Assembly: GCA_044349205.1 (NCBI GenBank)
Contig: JBIKRJ010000113.1
Span: 1 to 7,757, forward strand
DNA from: UBA9547 sp044349205
Lineage (GTDB): Bacteria; Bacteroidota; Bacteroidia; Cytophagales; UBA9547
DNA: 7,757 nucleotides
Direction: 5' to 3'
The notes under the pieces are model-generated. The model had not been told where the DNA came from. It made no database searches and saw only the letters and a list, made by a program, of their open reading frames with translations. Within the stretch, counting starts at the first letter, position 1. Each line of letters starts with the position of its first letter. Below, piece by piece: positions 1-7,173 of this stretch. Both the position numbers and the translations under genes were made by a program.

Positions 1-303
1 AATTTTAAAGTTAGTAATTACCGCATTGTAAACCTTTTCTTTGGAGTCTATCGCATGGTTTAGTTTAGATTTGTCAAAAAGTATGTTAACCTCATCTAGT
101 TGTGGTAGCCTAATCGATTCTAAATTTTTTGTGGTCTCATTATATTCGTCAATTAATTCAACATCAGAAACTTCCGAATTGGGAAGAATGTCGACACTAT
201 AACTTTTTTGAATTCCATCATAAAGATGGTTTTGAATCAGAGAGCCACGAAAGCTGCCTCTGAAGTTTCCTTTGATGTGTGATGTTTTGTCAGAAGGAAT
301 CAA
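1..303 (-). CDS. Unknown protein, N-terminal part, no ATG start; cut by window edge
   Basis: The frame is open for 101 codons to the left edge, and its C-terminal part lies outside the window. I do not recognise the family. It contains no ATG or GTG codon at all. The only ordinary start is TTG at 303-301, seven nucleotides after the TAA of the upstream membrane-protein gene, and an in-frame TAG a few codons further upstream rules out a longer form. The product begins IPSDKTSHIKGNFRGS, is hydrophilic and shows no signal peptide or membrane segment in the visible part. Around residues 73-82 the string VNILFDKSKL loosely resembles the first strand of OmpA-like domains, but this is weak. It is either the fourth gene of the operon, translated by reinitiation, or the downstream half of the preceding gene after a frameshift. 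The amino-acid composition looks like real coding sequence, so I favour a real gene. Confidence 0.5.
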   Translation of the reverse strand, partial: MIPSDKTSHIKGNFRGSFRGSLIQNHLYDGIQKSYSVDILPNSEVSDVELIDEYNETTKNLESIRLPQLDEVNILFDKSKLNHAIDSKEKVYNAVITNFKI

Positions 304-310
304 AATATTT

Positions 311-1075
311 TTAGGAATTGTTTTCTAAAAAACGAAAGAGTTCTTCCTCTCCAACTGTTGCTAAGTTTTTGGGCTTAAGGCGTACATCGAAGGGTGGGTT
401 TACCATCATGTCGTAAATTATATCTTTTGATTTTCCCTCAGATAGTATGTCCAATGTGTTTCTGTACTGAAATAAGAAGGCTTGGAAGTTATTTTTTATT
501 ATTTCTCTTTCGTGATTTGCTTTTGCCAAATCATAATCGCTGCTGTATGATTTTAGAAAGAATCTGACAAATAGTGGCCAAGTGAAAAGCAGACATAGAA
601 AAAACGTGATGAATTGGCTGGATGGGAGCTTTTTAAACAAAAAAGCTAGTCTTGTAAATATGCCATCGGTGCTATTGGTTTGGGAGATATAGTCCGAAAG
701 GGTTTCTCTGAAAACAAATATTTCGAAAGCACATAGAAAGAAAAAAATCATGAGTGACATGAATGTAAGTTTAATTGTGATGCTCAGAATTTTTGATTTT
801 ACAACCCTTTCCTTTTCATGCCCATGCCAACTGAAAGTAAGCAATGAAATACGGTAGAAGTTGAAGAGCAGAAAAGAGAAAATGAGTCCAATAATGGCAG
901 CTTCCAACAGGTTGTGGTACAGCACATATCCTACATAAGTGTAAGATATGAAGGAACAAATGGTAAGAATAAAAAGTACCACACCAGTCCAAAAAAAGAA
1001 AGTTCTTGTTTTGGGGCTCGACTGTCTTAAATAGAAAGGGTCGCAGGAAGCATATTTCCAAAAAAACTCTTGCAT
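311..1075 (-). CDS. Four-helix membrane protein, shortened DUF4407-like paralogue
   Basis: A 254-residue integral membrane protein of unknown function. Helices are visible at about residues 25-53, 54-80, 96-121 and 152-175, followed by a hydrophilic tail of about 80 residues. The layout and key positions follow the DUF4407 protein encoded just upstream: the N-terminal FFWKYASCDP matches RFLWNCAGAD, the end of helix 2 (FLLFNFYRIS) matches GLMIFNLDRF, the end of helix 3 (CAFEIFVF) matches KPIEIRMF, and the region after helix 4 (SSDYDLAKANHEREII) matches SPYDYLDENHKAIII. What is missing is the long coiled coil between helices 3 and 4: about 30 residues here against about 145 there. The homology is my reading by eye. 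It starts at ATG 12 nt after the upstream stop, with no Shine-Dalgarno sequence. Probably co-transcribed, and possibly a partner subunit of its neighbour. Confidence 0.85.
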   Translation of the reverse strand: MQEFFWKYASCDPFYLRQSSPKTRTFFFWTGVVLFILTICSFISYTYVGYVLYHNLLEAAIIGLIFSFLLFNFYRISLLTFSWHGHEKERVVKSKILSITIKLTFMSLMIFFFLCAFEIFVFRETLSDYISQTNSTDGIFTRLAFLFKKLPSSQFITFFLCLLFTWPLFVRFFLKSYSSDYDLAKANHEREIIKNNFQAFLFQYRNTLDILSEGKSKDIIYDMMVNPPFDVRLKPKNLATVGEEELFRFLENNS

Positions 1076-1087
1076 TTATAGGGCAGT

Positions 1088-2350
1088 TTAAGATTCGATA
1101 TACTTGTCGGGATTGTTGTCTACGTCTAATTTCTTTTTCTCGACATGTTTTTGAATGATGTGTCGCTTTATTTCCATTTCCGATTCCAGCAACTTTACTT
1201 TTTCTTCTAGAAGTTTCTCGGCAAGTAGATACAGGTCATATTCCTTTTCTACCGCATTTCCGCCATTGGGTTGGCTTGCCAAATAGCCTTTTTTCTGCAC
1301 TCCATGCCTTGCAATTATAATTGCCTTGTGGTTTTCATCAAGGTAGTCGTAGGGACTTTTTATCATCATTAGTTTGAAAAAGATAGGAGCTAATTCGATA
1401 GCCCAAAAAAGCAAGGTGATAAAAAGGGATATCCAAAATCCTGCAATTTCATGCGCCAGTTTGATTCGTTCCAGCAAGCCATCCAAACCATTTGCAACTT
1501 GTTGGTTTTGGGAAAGGGCTTTTTCCTTTTCAGACATTAGCGTCCTCCTTTTTTTCTCTGCTTCGTTTTTTTTCTCTGCATTTTGCTTGTCATATTGCTG
1601 AATTTCGGTTTTAATGTCTTCCATTTGTTTTTCCTGGGCAATGGCTATTTTACCCCGACCACCTTTTACATTGGCCCTACCCGTCATGTTGTCTTGGTAG
1701 GCCTGTTCTACGGCCTTGTATCTTTCTTCCAATTTTTGTCTTCCTGAATTGATTTTTTCCAAGTCAGATTCTACCACCTTCAATCTTTCTTGAAAATTGG
1801 CATTGGTTCTGTTTTCATAATCCTTCTGAAGCTCCAGTTGTTTTTCATATAGTTTGGCGTCAATTTCAGTTTTGAACATCCTGATTTCAATAGGTTTTGA
1901 GATGGTGAGGGCAATGATAGTGCCCATTATTAGCCTTGGAATGGCATTTTTCCATTCATTTGTGCTTATACTGTCGGTTCCATCTCCTTTTCCTGTCGAG
2001 GAAATGATAAATCGGTCAAGGTTGAATATCATCAAGCCCCAAAAAAGACCGAATATGACCGAGATCGAAAAAGTAAATATGTCAAGCGTTTCTTTTTCGA
2101 TGGCATCTCCTTTTGGCTGAAAAATGGTGTAAAAGGCATAGCCTCCTGCCATACCTGCCATAATACCGGTGGCAAAAACGATACCACCCAAACAGGCATA
2201 CTTCACGTGGTCGGCGTACGTGCAGTTAATCAATATATTTTTATCGGCTCCCGCACAATTCCAAAGAAATCGGGTAATGGCACTTGGCATAGCCAGTTTG
2301 TCGTAATGAGTGTGCGCCAAGTAATCGTTTTGATTAGTATTCGTTTCCAT
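1088..2350 (-). CDS. DUF4407 domain-containing membrane protein with periplasmic coiled coil
   Basis: A 420-residue membrane protein that matches the DUF4407 family in architecture and signature: RFLWNCAGAD near residues 27-36, helix 1 at about 49-76, helix 2 at 91-113 ending in FNLDRFIISS, and helix 3 at 134-153 ending in KPIEIRMF. A highly charged, Lys/Glu/Gln-rich coiled coil follows (about 160-290), then helix 4 (301-328) and a cytoplasmic tail with a second short coiled coil (about 365-407). With the N terminus inside, the long coil would lie in the periplasm. The molecular function of this family is not established to my knowledge; the shape suggests an envelope-spanning scaffold or oligomer. 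It starts at ATG 30 nt after the upstream gene and ends 12 nt before the next, so it is probably the core of the operon. I am confident in the family and have no evidence for a specific role. Confidence 0.9.
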   Translation of the reverse strand: METNTNQNDYLAHTHYDKLAMPSAITRFLWNCAGADKNILINCTYADHVKYACLGGIVFATGIMAGMAGGYAFYTIFQPKGDAIEKETLDIFTFSISVIFGLFWGLMIFNLDRFIISSTGKGDGTDSISTNEWKNAIPRLIMGTIIALTISKPIEIRMFKTEIDAKLYEKQLELQKDYENRTNANFQERLKVVESDLEKINSGRQKLEERYKAVEQAYQDNMTGRANVKGGRGKIAIAQEKQMEDIKTEIQQYDKQNAEKKNEAEKKRRTLMSEKEKALSQNQQVANGLDGLLERIKLAHEIAGFWISLFITLLFWAIELAPIFFKLMMIKSPYDYLDENHKAIIIARHGVQKKGYLASQPNGGNAVEKEYDLYLLAEKLLEEKVKLLESEMEIKRHIIQKHVEKKKLDVDNNPDKYIES

Positions 2351-2380
2351 GGTATCAGTTTTTGAAAAAAATCTCGGTTT

Positions 2381-2992
2381 TTAATTTTGGATAAATGATT
2401 TCGATTTAAGCGATTTTATAAAGGATTGATCAAAGACTTGTTCGTTTCGTATTCTGAAAAAAATGCGATTATTAAGTAAAGATAATTTTATGCGTTTTAA
2501 TACTTGAGAGTTCAAAGAAGTGTTTTTTGTACTGAATTTGGCTTTTGAAATTTTAACCAGCGACTTTTCAATTTCCTTGAAATTTCTGCTTGTTTTTTCG
2601 GTATAATTTATTCTGAAAGGCTGTACTTTTTTTATCTTCTCGTGTTTTTTAACCTGAAGTATGAGAGGAAGGCTTGTACTGGAAAAAAGTCCATGCACGG
2701 TAAGTTCAAATCGTCCATTCGTGCAGTCCGAATTTACTACTGGGGTTTTGTCAAAAGTAACGTCATTTCCATTGATGGTGGCTTTGTAATAATTTTTGGC
2801 TTCCCATATAAAGCAGACTGGTAATCCCTCTATCATATTTTGTTGAATGGTGTCAAAAAACAAAATAGACGCTTTTTTTGAACTGATTAACAAACCAATA
2901 AAAAGCCAAACTTGACGCAATTTAAGCCAAGAGAATGCTATAGCTTTTGTAAAAGCATGGGCTACAGGAGTGGCTAAATCGGGAATAAGCAC
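2381..2992 (-). CDS. Small basic protein with Ig-like segment, function unknown
   Basis: First gene of the leftward operon; not a family I recognise. The frame is open from GTG at 3052 (223 codons), but I prefer GTG at 2992 (203 codons). A TAnnTTTG box lies between the two, and the longer form would leave only 28 bp to the divergent channel gene. No ATG start is available except one deep in the protein, so the start stays uncertain. After a hydrophobic stretch around VWLFIGLLI, residues about 43-101 (short form) follow the pattern of bacterial Ig-like beta-sandwiches: ILFFDTIQQNMIEGLPVCFIWEAKN, split as a strand, then EGLPVCFIW, then ATINGNDVTF and GRFELTVHG. The last 70 or so residues are rich in Lys, Ser and Asn and strongly basic. 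A role next to membrane proteins suggests an adaptor or sensor, but that is inference. Confidence 0.6.
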   Translation of the reverse strand: MLIPDLATPVAHAFTKAIAFSWLKLRQVWLFIGLLISSKKASILFFDTIQQNMIEGLPVCFIWEAKNYYKATINGNDVTFDKTPVVNSDCTNGRFELTVHGLFSSTSLPLILQVKKHEKIKKVQPFRINYTEKTSRNFKEIEKSLVKISKAKFSTKNTSLNSQVLKRIKLSLLNNRIFFRIRNEQVFDQSFIKSLKSKSFIQN

Positions 2993-3023
2993 AAAAAAAT
3001 TAGGTGTTTGGTTAAATATGTTG

Positions 3024-3031
3024 CAAAAGTA
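3024..3031 (-). promoter_or_regulatory. Candidate -7 box (TACTTTTG) for the leftward operon
   Basis: On the minus strand the octamer TACTTTTG fits the Bacteroidota -7 consensus TAnnTTTG exactly. It would start a transcript near 3017, about 25 nt ahead of the GTG at 2992, and so would exclude the longer GTG start at 3052. No convincing -33 TTG element is present at the usual spacing, so this rests on the -7 match and position alone. Confidence 0.4.
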
Positions 3032-3080
3032 TTTAAAAACATCAATATTCACTTAAAATTGTTTGATTAGAAAATTCTAA

Positions 3081-4850
3081 ATGGAAAACTTTTCTTTAAC
3101 ATCGTTTCAAAAACTTCCCCTCGTTAATCTTGATGATGAGAATGCATTAAAAGTATTTTCTACTAAATCTATTTCGGCAGCAGTGATTGACATTTTGGAT
3201 GGCGATTTGTGGTCGTCGAAGGTGAGTTTAGTAGGAAATTTTGTTTTGCTCACCTCTATTGTGATCAGTACCCTAACTTATGTTTTGTCAAATGGACAAA
3301 GCTATGAAAGCAGTGTTTTCCTAAGTATCACAGACAATGTGATAGGTTGTATTTTTATTTTTGAAATTCTCGGCAGACTTATCTTCGCCAAGTATTTAGG
3401 CTATGGAAATCGTGTGTTTCCGCCGTTATTTTATGTATTTTCATTCATTGGATTGATTGATGTTCTGGCTGTTTTTCCTTTCGTGGCTGGAATGATGGGT
3501 TGGCACATCACGGGTGTTTTTGCATCGGTCAGGATTCTGAGAATGTGGAGAATTACAAGGTACATTACTTCTTTTCGAGGTGTTGCAGCGGCTTTTCATT
3601 CGCGACGCGATGAAATTTTGGTGACTTTGATGGCTGTTTTGTTGCTATCCCTCACGCTTTCTGCCGTCATGTACCATGCTGAAATAAGTGCTGGGTCTGA
3701 TGTTTTTGCAAGTATTGTGGAAGTTTTTGTTTGGTCTATGGGTAAATATACTGGTGATTATGGAGCAATTGCCGGTGCAGTGCCAGCGAGTGCCATGGGT
3801 AAACTAATCGCTACAATCAATGGTTTATTGGGAATTGCACTTTTTGCAATTCCAGCAGGTATTCTAGCATCTGCTTTCATTGACCAGCTAAGTGAAGAAA
3901 GGCGAAAGAAGGAAATTGCCGAAAGATTCGAGAAATTACATCATTTCTTTTTGAAGTCGTCGGGAGGTGGTAAACATATAAAATACAAGACTCGATGGCG
4001 AAATGCATCTTTTGAAACTTTGCAGGCCAAATTCGTTTTTTCCGACCAAGATTTGTTTGAAGCCATTCGAGAGTCTCCTTCATTGCGATTTAGAGCGATG
4101 AAATCCAGTCCCGAGTTGAAATATAATGATACACGCATTGTGGAGTTTTTTGAGAAAAATTGTAGTTATGGTTACCGCAGCTACAATAAGGAAAGTCGAA
4201 TTCATCTTATCAATCCGATAGGGAATAGTGAAAGAGGAATTAGTCATTTTAGCGCTACTCTGGGAAGATGCCTAAATACAAATTATTATGCAAGAGAAGT
4301 GCCATTGGAACACAAAGGCGACTTGGTAGGGGGAAATAAATCAATTTACTACAAAGCTTACCTACATGATGAAAGAGGGAAATATGAGAAACCATTTCAA
4401 GACTTCATGACCGATGTGTTTTCTGCCAATTCCGAAGATTTGGTTGTCATTCTGTCTTCTGCTGCGAGTGGTCGTAGTAGTTTCGTTTTAGAGAGCAGAA
4501 ATTCGTCAGAGGAATTCGAGTTGAAAAATCAGGCTTCAGTTTTAGGACAAAATAATCGTCTTGAAGAATGTATGAAGATTGTAAAGAATTCACTCACAAA
4601 TGTGCACTATCGTTCGCCAAGGGAAGCGGATGTAAAAATGGATTTTACAATGGAGGAAAACACCATTGGAATCCAGGAAGACACATCATTACTTAACTGC
4701 ATCAGTAAAAAAACGGGTGCAGATGTTGTGGCTATTTACGTGAATATTGGACTTCTCACAGCTGATGATGATGCCTACTATACTACTCTTACTGCTTTAG
4801 GACAAATCATTGAAAAGTTGCAATTACTTTATTCTAAACTTTGCATTTGA
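3081..4850 (+). CDS. Voltage-gated-type ion channel with atypical pore and unknown C-terminal domain
   Basis: A 589-residue protein. Residues 47-70 (S1), 80-104 (S2, with the conserved E95 and R99), 114-137 (S3, with D127) and 147-166 (S4) form a voltage-sensor domain; S4 carries R151, R154, R157 and R160 at every third position. S5 is at about 177-198, the pore helix at 207-220 and S6 at 240-266, ending in the hydrophobic AIPAGILASAF typical of K+-channel-like S6. The selectivity filter is not TVGYG: after WSM come GKYTGDYG, then AIAGAV before the conserved proline P235, so ion selectivity cannot be assigned. A basic linker (RRKK at 274-277) leads to about 300 cytoplasmic residues with no recognised cyclic-nucleotide-binding or RCK domain. 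ATG at 3081 is the only sensible start; no Shine-Dalgarno is visible. It is divergent from the DUF4407 operon. The channel call is firm; the ligand and ion are unknown. Confidence 0.9.
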   Translation: MENFSLTSFQKLPLVNLDDENALKVFSTKSISAAVIDILDGDLWSSKVSLVGNFVLLTSIVISTLTYVLSNGQSYESSVFLSITDNVIGCIFIFEILGRLIFAKYLGYGNRVFPPLFYVFSFIGLIDVLAVFPFVAGMMGWHITGVFASVRILRMWRITRYITSFRGVAAAFHSRRDEILVTLMAVLLLSLTLSAVMYHAEISAGSDVFASIVEVFVWSMGKYTGDYGAIAGAVPASAMGKLIATINGLLGIALFAIPAGILASAFIDQLSEERRKKEIAERFEKLHHFFLKSSGGGKHIKYKTRWRNASFETLQAKFVFSDQDLFEAIRESPSLRFRAMKSSPELKYNDTRIVEFFEKNCSYGYRSYNKESRIHLINPIGNSERGISHFSATLGRCLNTNYYAREVPLEHKGDLVGGNKSIYYKAYLHDERGKYEKPFQDFMTDVFSANSEDLVVILSSAASGRSSFVLESRNSSEEFELKNQASVLGQNNRLEECMKIVKNSLTNVHYRSPREADVKMDFTMEENTIGIQEDTSLLNCISKKTGADVVAIYVNIGLLTADDDAYYTTLTALGQIIEKLQLLYSKLCI

Positions 4851-4870
4851 AATTGAAGTTTTTAATGCAA
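4841..4870 (+). terminator. Possible weak terminator after the channel gene
   Basis: TTGCATT (4841-4847) and AATGCAA (4864-4870) form a perfect 7-bp inverted repeat around a 16-nt loop. It overlaps the stop codon and is followed by the T-rich TTGTTTTCTT. The stem is short and AT-rich, so termination would be inefficient if it occurs at all. Confidence 0.3.
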
Positions 4871-4948
4871 TTGTTTTCTTACGTTTTCTTTCAATAAATA
4901 CTGTTTTGCCTGTCATTTTCCCCGTTAGCACACTGCAACCAAAAAAGG

Positions 4949-4960
4949 ATGCTGTAGCAT
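4949..4960. repeat. Short perfect palindrome ATGCTGTAGCAT arms, upstream of ppiD
   Basis: ATGCT and AGCAT are separated by GT, giving inverted half-sites about 25 bp upstream of the candidate -7 box of the downstream gene. The two-base spacer is too small for an RNA hairpin but suits a dimeric DNA-binding protein. A chance occurrence cannot be excluded. Confidence 0.25.
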
Positions 4961-4983
4961 TTCACAATCTCTATTTTTAGCCC

Positions 4984-5007
4984 TATTTTTGCGCACTTTT
5001 GTGCAAA
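4984..5007 (+). promoter_or_regulatory. Candidate ppiD promoter -7 box overlapping an imperfect palindrome
   Basis: TATTTTTG at 4984-4991 fits TAnnTTTG exactly and lies 73 nt ahead of the ATG at 5065, giving a leader of roughly 65 nt. No clear -33 TTG element is seen. TTTGCGCA (4988-4995) and TGTGCAAA (5000-5007) pair over 8 bp with one G-U wobble around a CTTT loop. The palindrome therefore covers the end of the -7 box and the likely transcription start and could act as an operator or as a hairpin at the 5' end of the transcript. Confidence 0.4.
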
Positions 5008-5064
5008 CTGTGGTACTTAAACAAGGCATATAACATTCATTATTACTAGTTAACTGATCTTTAA

Positions 5065-7173
5065 ATGGCATTAATCGGAAAAATTCGTGAAAAATCAGGT
5101 ATCGCGGTAGGCATTATCGCAGTGGGCCTTTTGTTGTTTATTGTGGGGTCTGACCTTATGCAAACCAATTCTTTGATACTTGGCAAGAGCAGTACACTAG
5201 TGGGTACTATTGCAGGAAATGACATCGACTACAAAGAATTTCAGGAAAAATTGGACGAAGCCAAAGCCAATTATTTCAACCAAACAGGCAAAGCACCAGC
5301 CGATTACGAATTACAAAGTATTACTGAACAGGTTTGGAACCAGTTTATTTTCGACAATGCCTATCTACCCGAATTTGAAAAATTGGGTTTGGTGGTGTCG
5401 GAAGATGAACAAGTGGACATGGTGCAAGGCAAAAACATACATCCAAGTATCAAGCAAGTGTTTGTAAACCAAGAAACCAAAGAGTTCGACAAGGCGATGG
5501 TGATAAACTACCTCAAAAATTTGAACTCACCCCAAACAGATGCTCGCCAAAAAGCCATGTGGGTGAATTTTGAAAAAAGCTTGGGCCCAGACAGGCTACG
5601 GGTGAAATATGAAAACCTTTTTAAACAATCAGTTTACGTGACTAAAGAAGAGCAAGTGCGCCAATATCATGCACAAAACGACAAAGCGAACATTCAGTTT
5701 GTTAATGTATCATTTGCCTCTATTATCGATTCTACCATTAAGGTTGAAGACAGTCAGTTGAGAGAATACCTGAACAAAAACAAAGAACGTTATAAGGTAG
5801 AAGAGAGCGTTTCTTTAGACTATGTCACATTTGATATCAAACCTTCGAAAGTAGATTCATTATACTTCAACGAAGAGATTGCCAGTTTGAAAAAAGAATT
5901 TGCCCAAACCAAAGACGACTCAGCGTTTGTAAACATCAATTCAGATAACCGCAACGACATCAGCTTTGTGAACTTGGCCAATCTTCCTGCGCAACTCACC
6001 AATTTGGTGGCCTCTCCGCAAAAAGATTCGGTATATGGCCCAATCAACGACATGGGAAGCTTGAAATTGTTCAAAATTTTTGCCGTGAAGCAGGACAGTG
6101 TATGGTCTACCAGAGCCAGCCATATCCTCTTTAAAATTGACAATGGCAACAAAGCATTGGCGCAGAAAAAAGCCGACAGCGTCTTAAACCTTATCAAAAA
6201 AGGTGCCAATTTCGAAATGATGGCTGCCCGATATGGCACCGATGGCACCGCTTCGCAAGGCGGCGATTTGGGATGGTTTAGCGAGGGCAGAATGGTAAAG
6301 CCCTTTGGCGATGCGGTTTTCAACGCACCAAAAACGGGTCTTTTGCCCAAAACTATAGAAACCGAGTTCGGCTATCACATTATAAAAGTGACCGCTCCCA
6401 AAACCAAAACTCAGTACGGAGTGGCCACCATCACTCGCAAGGTAGTGGCGCGCGACGAGACCAAAGATTCTATTTACAACCTTGCTGGATTTTTCCAAAC
6501 CAAGCTTAAAACATCAGAAGATTTTACAAAAGCCTTGGAGGAAAACAAAGATCTGATGAAAATGTCGGCAGAGAAGATTTCTAAAAACAATAAAAACATC
6601 AACAATCTTTCAAATGCTAGTGAGATAGTGCGTTGGGCTTTTTCAGAAGCAGAAGTAGGAAAAATTTCTCCTGTATTTCAGTTGGAAAATAATTTTGTAG
6701 TGGCAGTCTTGAAAAAGAAGACAGAAAAGGGATATGGTTCTATAGAAGATTTCAAAGACGAACTGACCATGAAAGTGCGTAACGAGGAGAGAGCAAAAAT
6801 GATTAGTGCAAAATTAGCTTCTCTTTCTGGTTCATTGCCCGAAATAGCTAAAAAATATGGTGCTGATGCCATTCTTAATTCTGCAAATGACTTGGTACCA
6901 AGCAATGGTTTTGTGGCTGGAATGGGGTACGATCCTTACCTAGTGGGTAGAATTTTTGGATTGAAAAAAGGGCAAGTTTCTAAGCCAATTGTATACGAAA
7001 GTGGAGTTGCCATTGTAAAAGTTGAAAGCAACACACCTGCAGTCGAAATTGCAGACTATACCCAATACAAAACACAACTTATTCAAAACCAAGCGGGAAG
7101 AACAGAATTTTCAATTCGTGAAAGCTTGAAAGAATCGTCTGACATAGAAGACAACCGATATAAATTCTTTTAA
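5065..7173 (+). CDS. ppiD: PpiD/SurA-type periplasmic peptidyl-prolyl cis-trans isomerase
   Basis: A 702-residue, membrane-anchored parvulin-type foldase that would catalyse proline cis-trans isomerisation and chaperone proteins arriving in the periplasm. A short basic N terminus (MALIGKIREKSG) precedes one uncleaved helix at about residues 12-30. A SurA/PpiD N-terminal-like helical region follows, with the typical strand TLVGTIAGNDIDYKEF near 44-59. The parvulin domain spans about 350-443, with ASHILF (H353), GGDLGWF (399-405) and FGYHIIKV (435-442, H438). The last 200 or so residues contain two further degenerate parvulin-like segments (around GKISPVFQLENNFVVAV and KGQVSKPIVYESGVAIVKV), as in other long Bacteroidota homologues. 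The length is usual for this group. It stands alone between its own candidate promoter and a strong terminator, so it is probably monocistronic. The symbol is by family resemblance, not proven orthology. Confidence 0.92.
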   Translation: MALIGKIREKSGIAVGIIAVGLLLFIVGSDLMQTNSLILGKSSTLVGTIAGNDIDYKEFQEKLDEAKANYFNQTGKAPADYELQSITEQVWNQFIFDNAYLPEFEKLGLVVSEDEQVDMVQGKNIHPSIKQVFVNQETKEFDKAMVINYLKNLNSPQTDARQKAMWVNFEKSLGPDRLRVKYENLFKQSVYVTKEEQVRQYHAQNDKANIQFVNVSFASIIDSTIKVEDSQLREYLNKNKERYKVEESVSLDYVTFDIKPSKVDSLYFNEEIASLKKEFAQTKDDSAFVNINSDNRNDISFVNLANLPAQLTNLVASPQKDSVYGPINDMGSLKLFKIFAVKQDSVWSTRASHILFKIDNGNKALAQKKADSVLNLIKKGANFEMMAARYGTDGTASQGGDLGWFSEGRMVKPFGDAVFNAPKTGLLPKTIETEFGYHIIKVTAPKTKTQYGVATITRKVVARDETKDSIYNLAGFFQTKLKTSEDFTKALEENKDLMKMSAEKISKNNKNINNLSNASEIVRWAFSEAEVGKISPVFQLENNFVVAVLKKKTEKGYGSIEDFKDELTMKVRNEERAKMISAKLASLSGSLPEIAKKYGADAILNSANDLVPSNGFVAGMGYDPYLVGRIFGLKKGQVSKPIVYESGVAIVKVESNTPAVEIADYTQYKTQLIQNQAGRTEFSIRESLKESSDIEDNRYKFF

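Noticed and set aside
816..1061. 81-codon minus-strand frame overlapping the short DUF4407-like gene
   Set aside because: It is an alternative frame of the same strand inside a gene whose helices and paralogy are clear.
1854..2120. Plus-strand frame with hydrophobic stretches opposite the DUF4407 helices
   Set aside because: Hydrophobicity here is the usual antisense reflection of membrane-helix codons; the minus strand gene is clearly real.
4530..4850. Possible peptidase-like reading of the channel C terminus because of its acidic LLTADDDAYY motif
   Set aside because: No full metal-binding or catalytic motif set could be found; the resemblance was only local.
4851..5064. Small RNA or riboswitch in the gap before ppiD
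   Set aside because: Only short hairpins are present, with no conserved riboswitch core and no independent terminator.
5820..6350. Long open frame (176 codons) on the minus strand inside ppiD
   Set aside because: It lies wholly antisense to a well-supported parvulin gene, its translation shows no family features, and no promoter-like context is seen. It is a shadow of codon bias.
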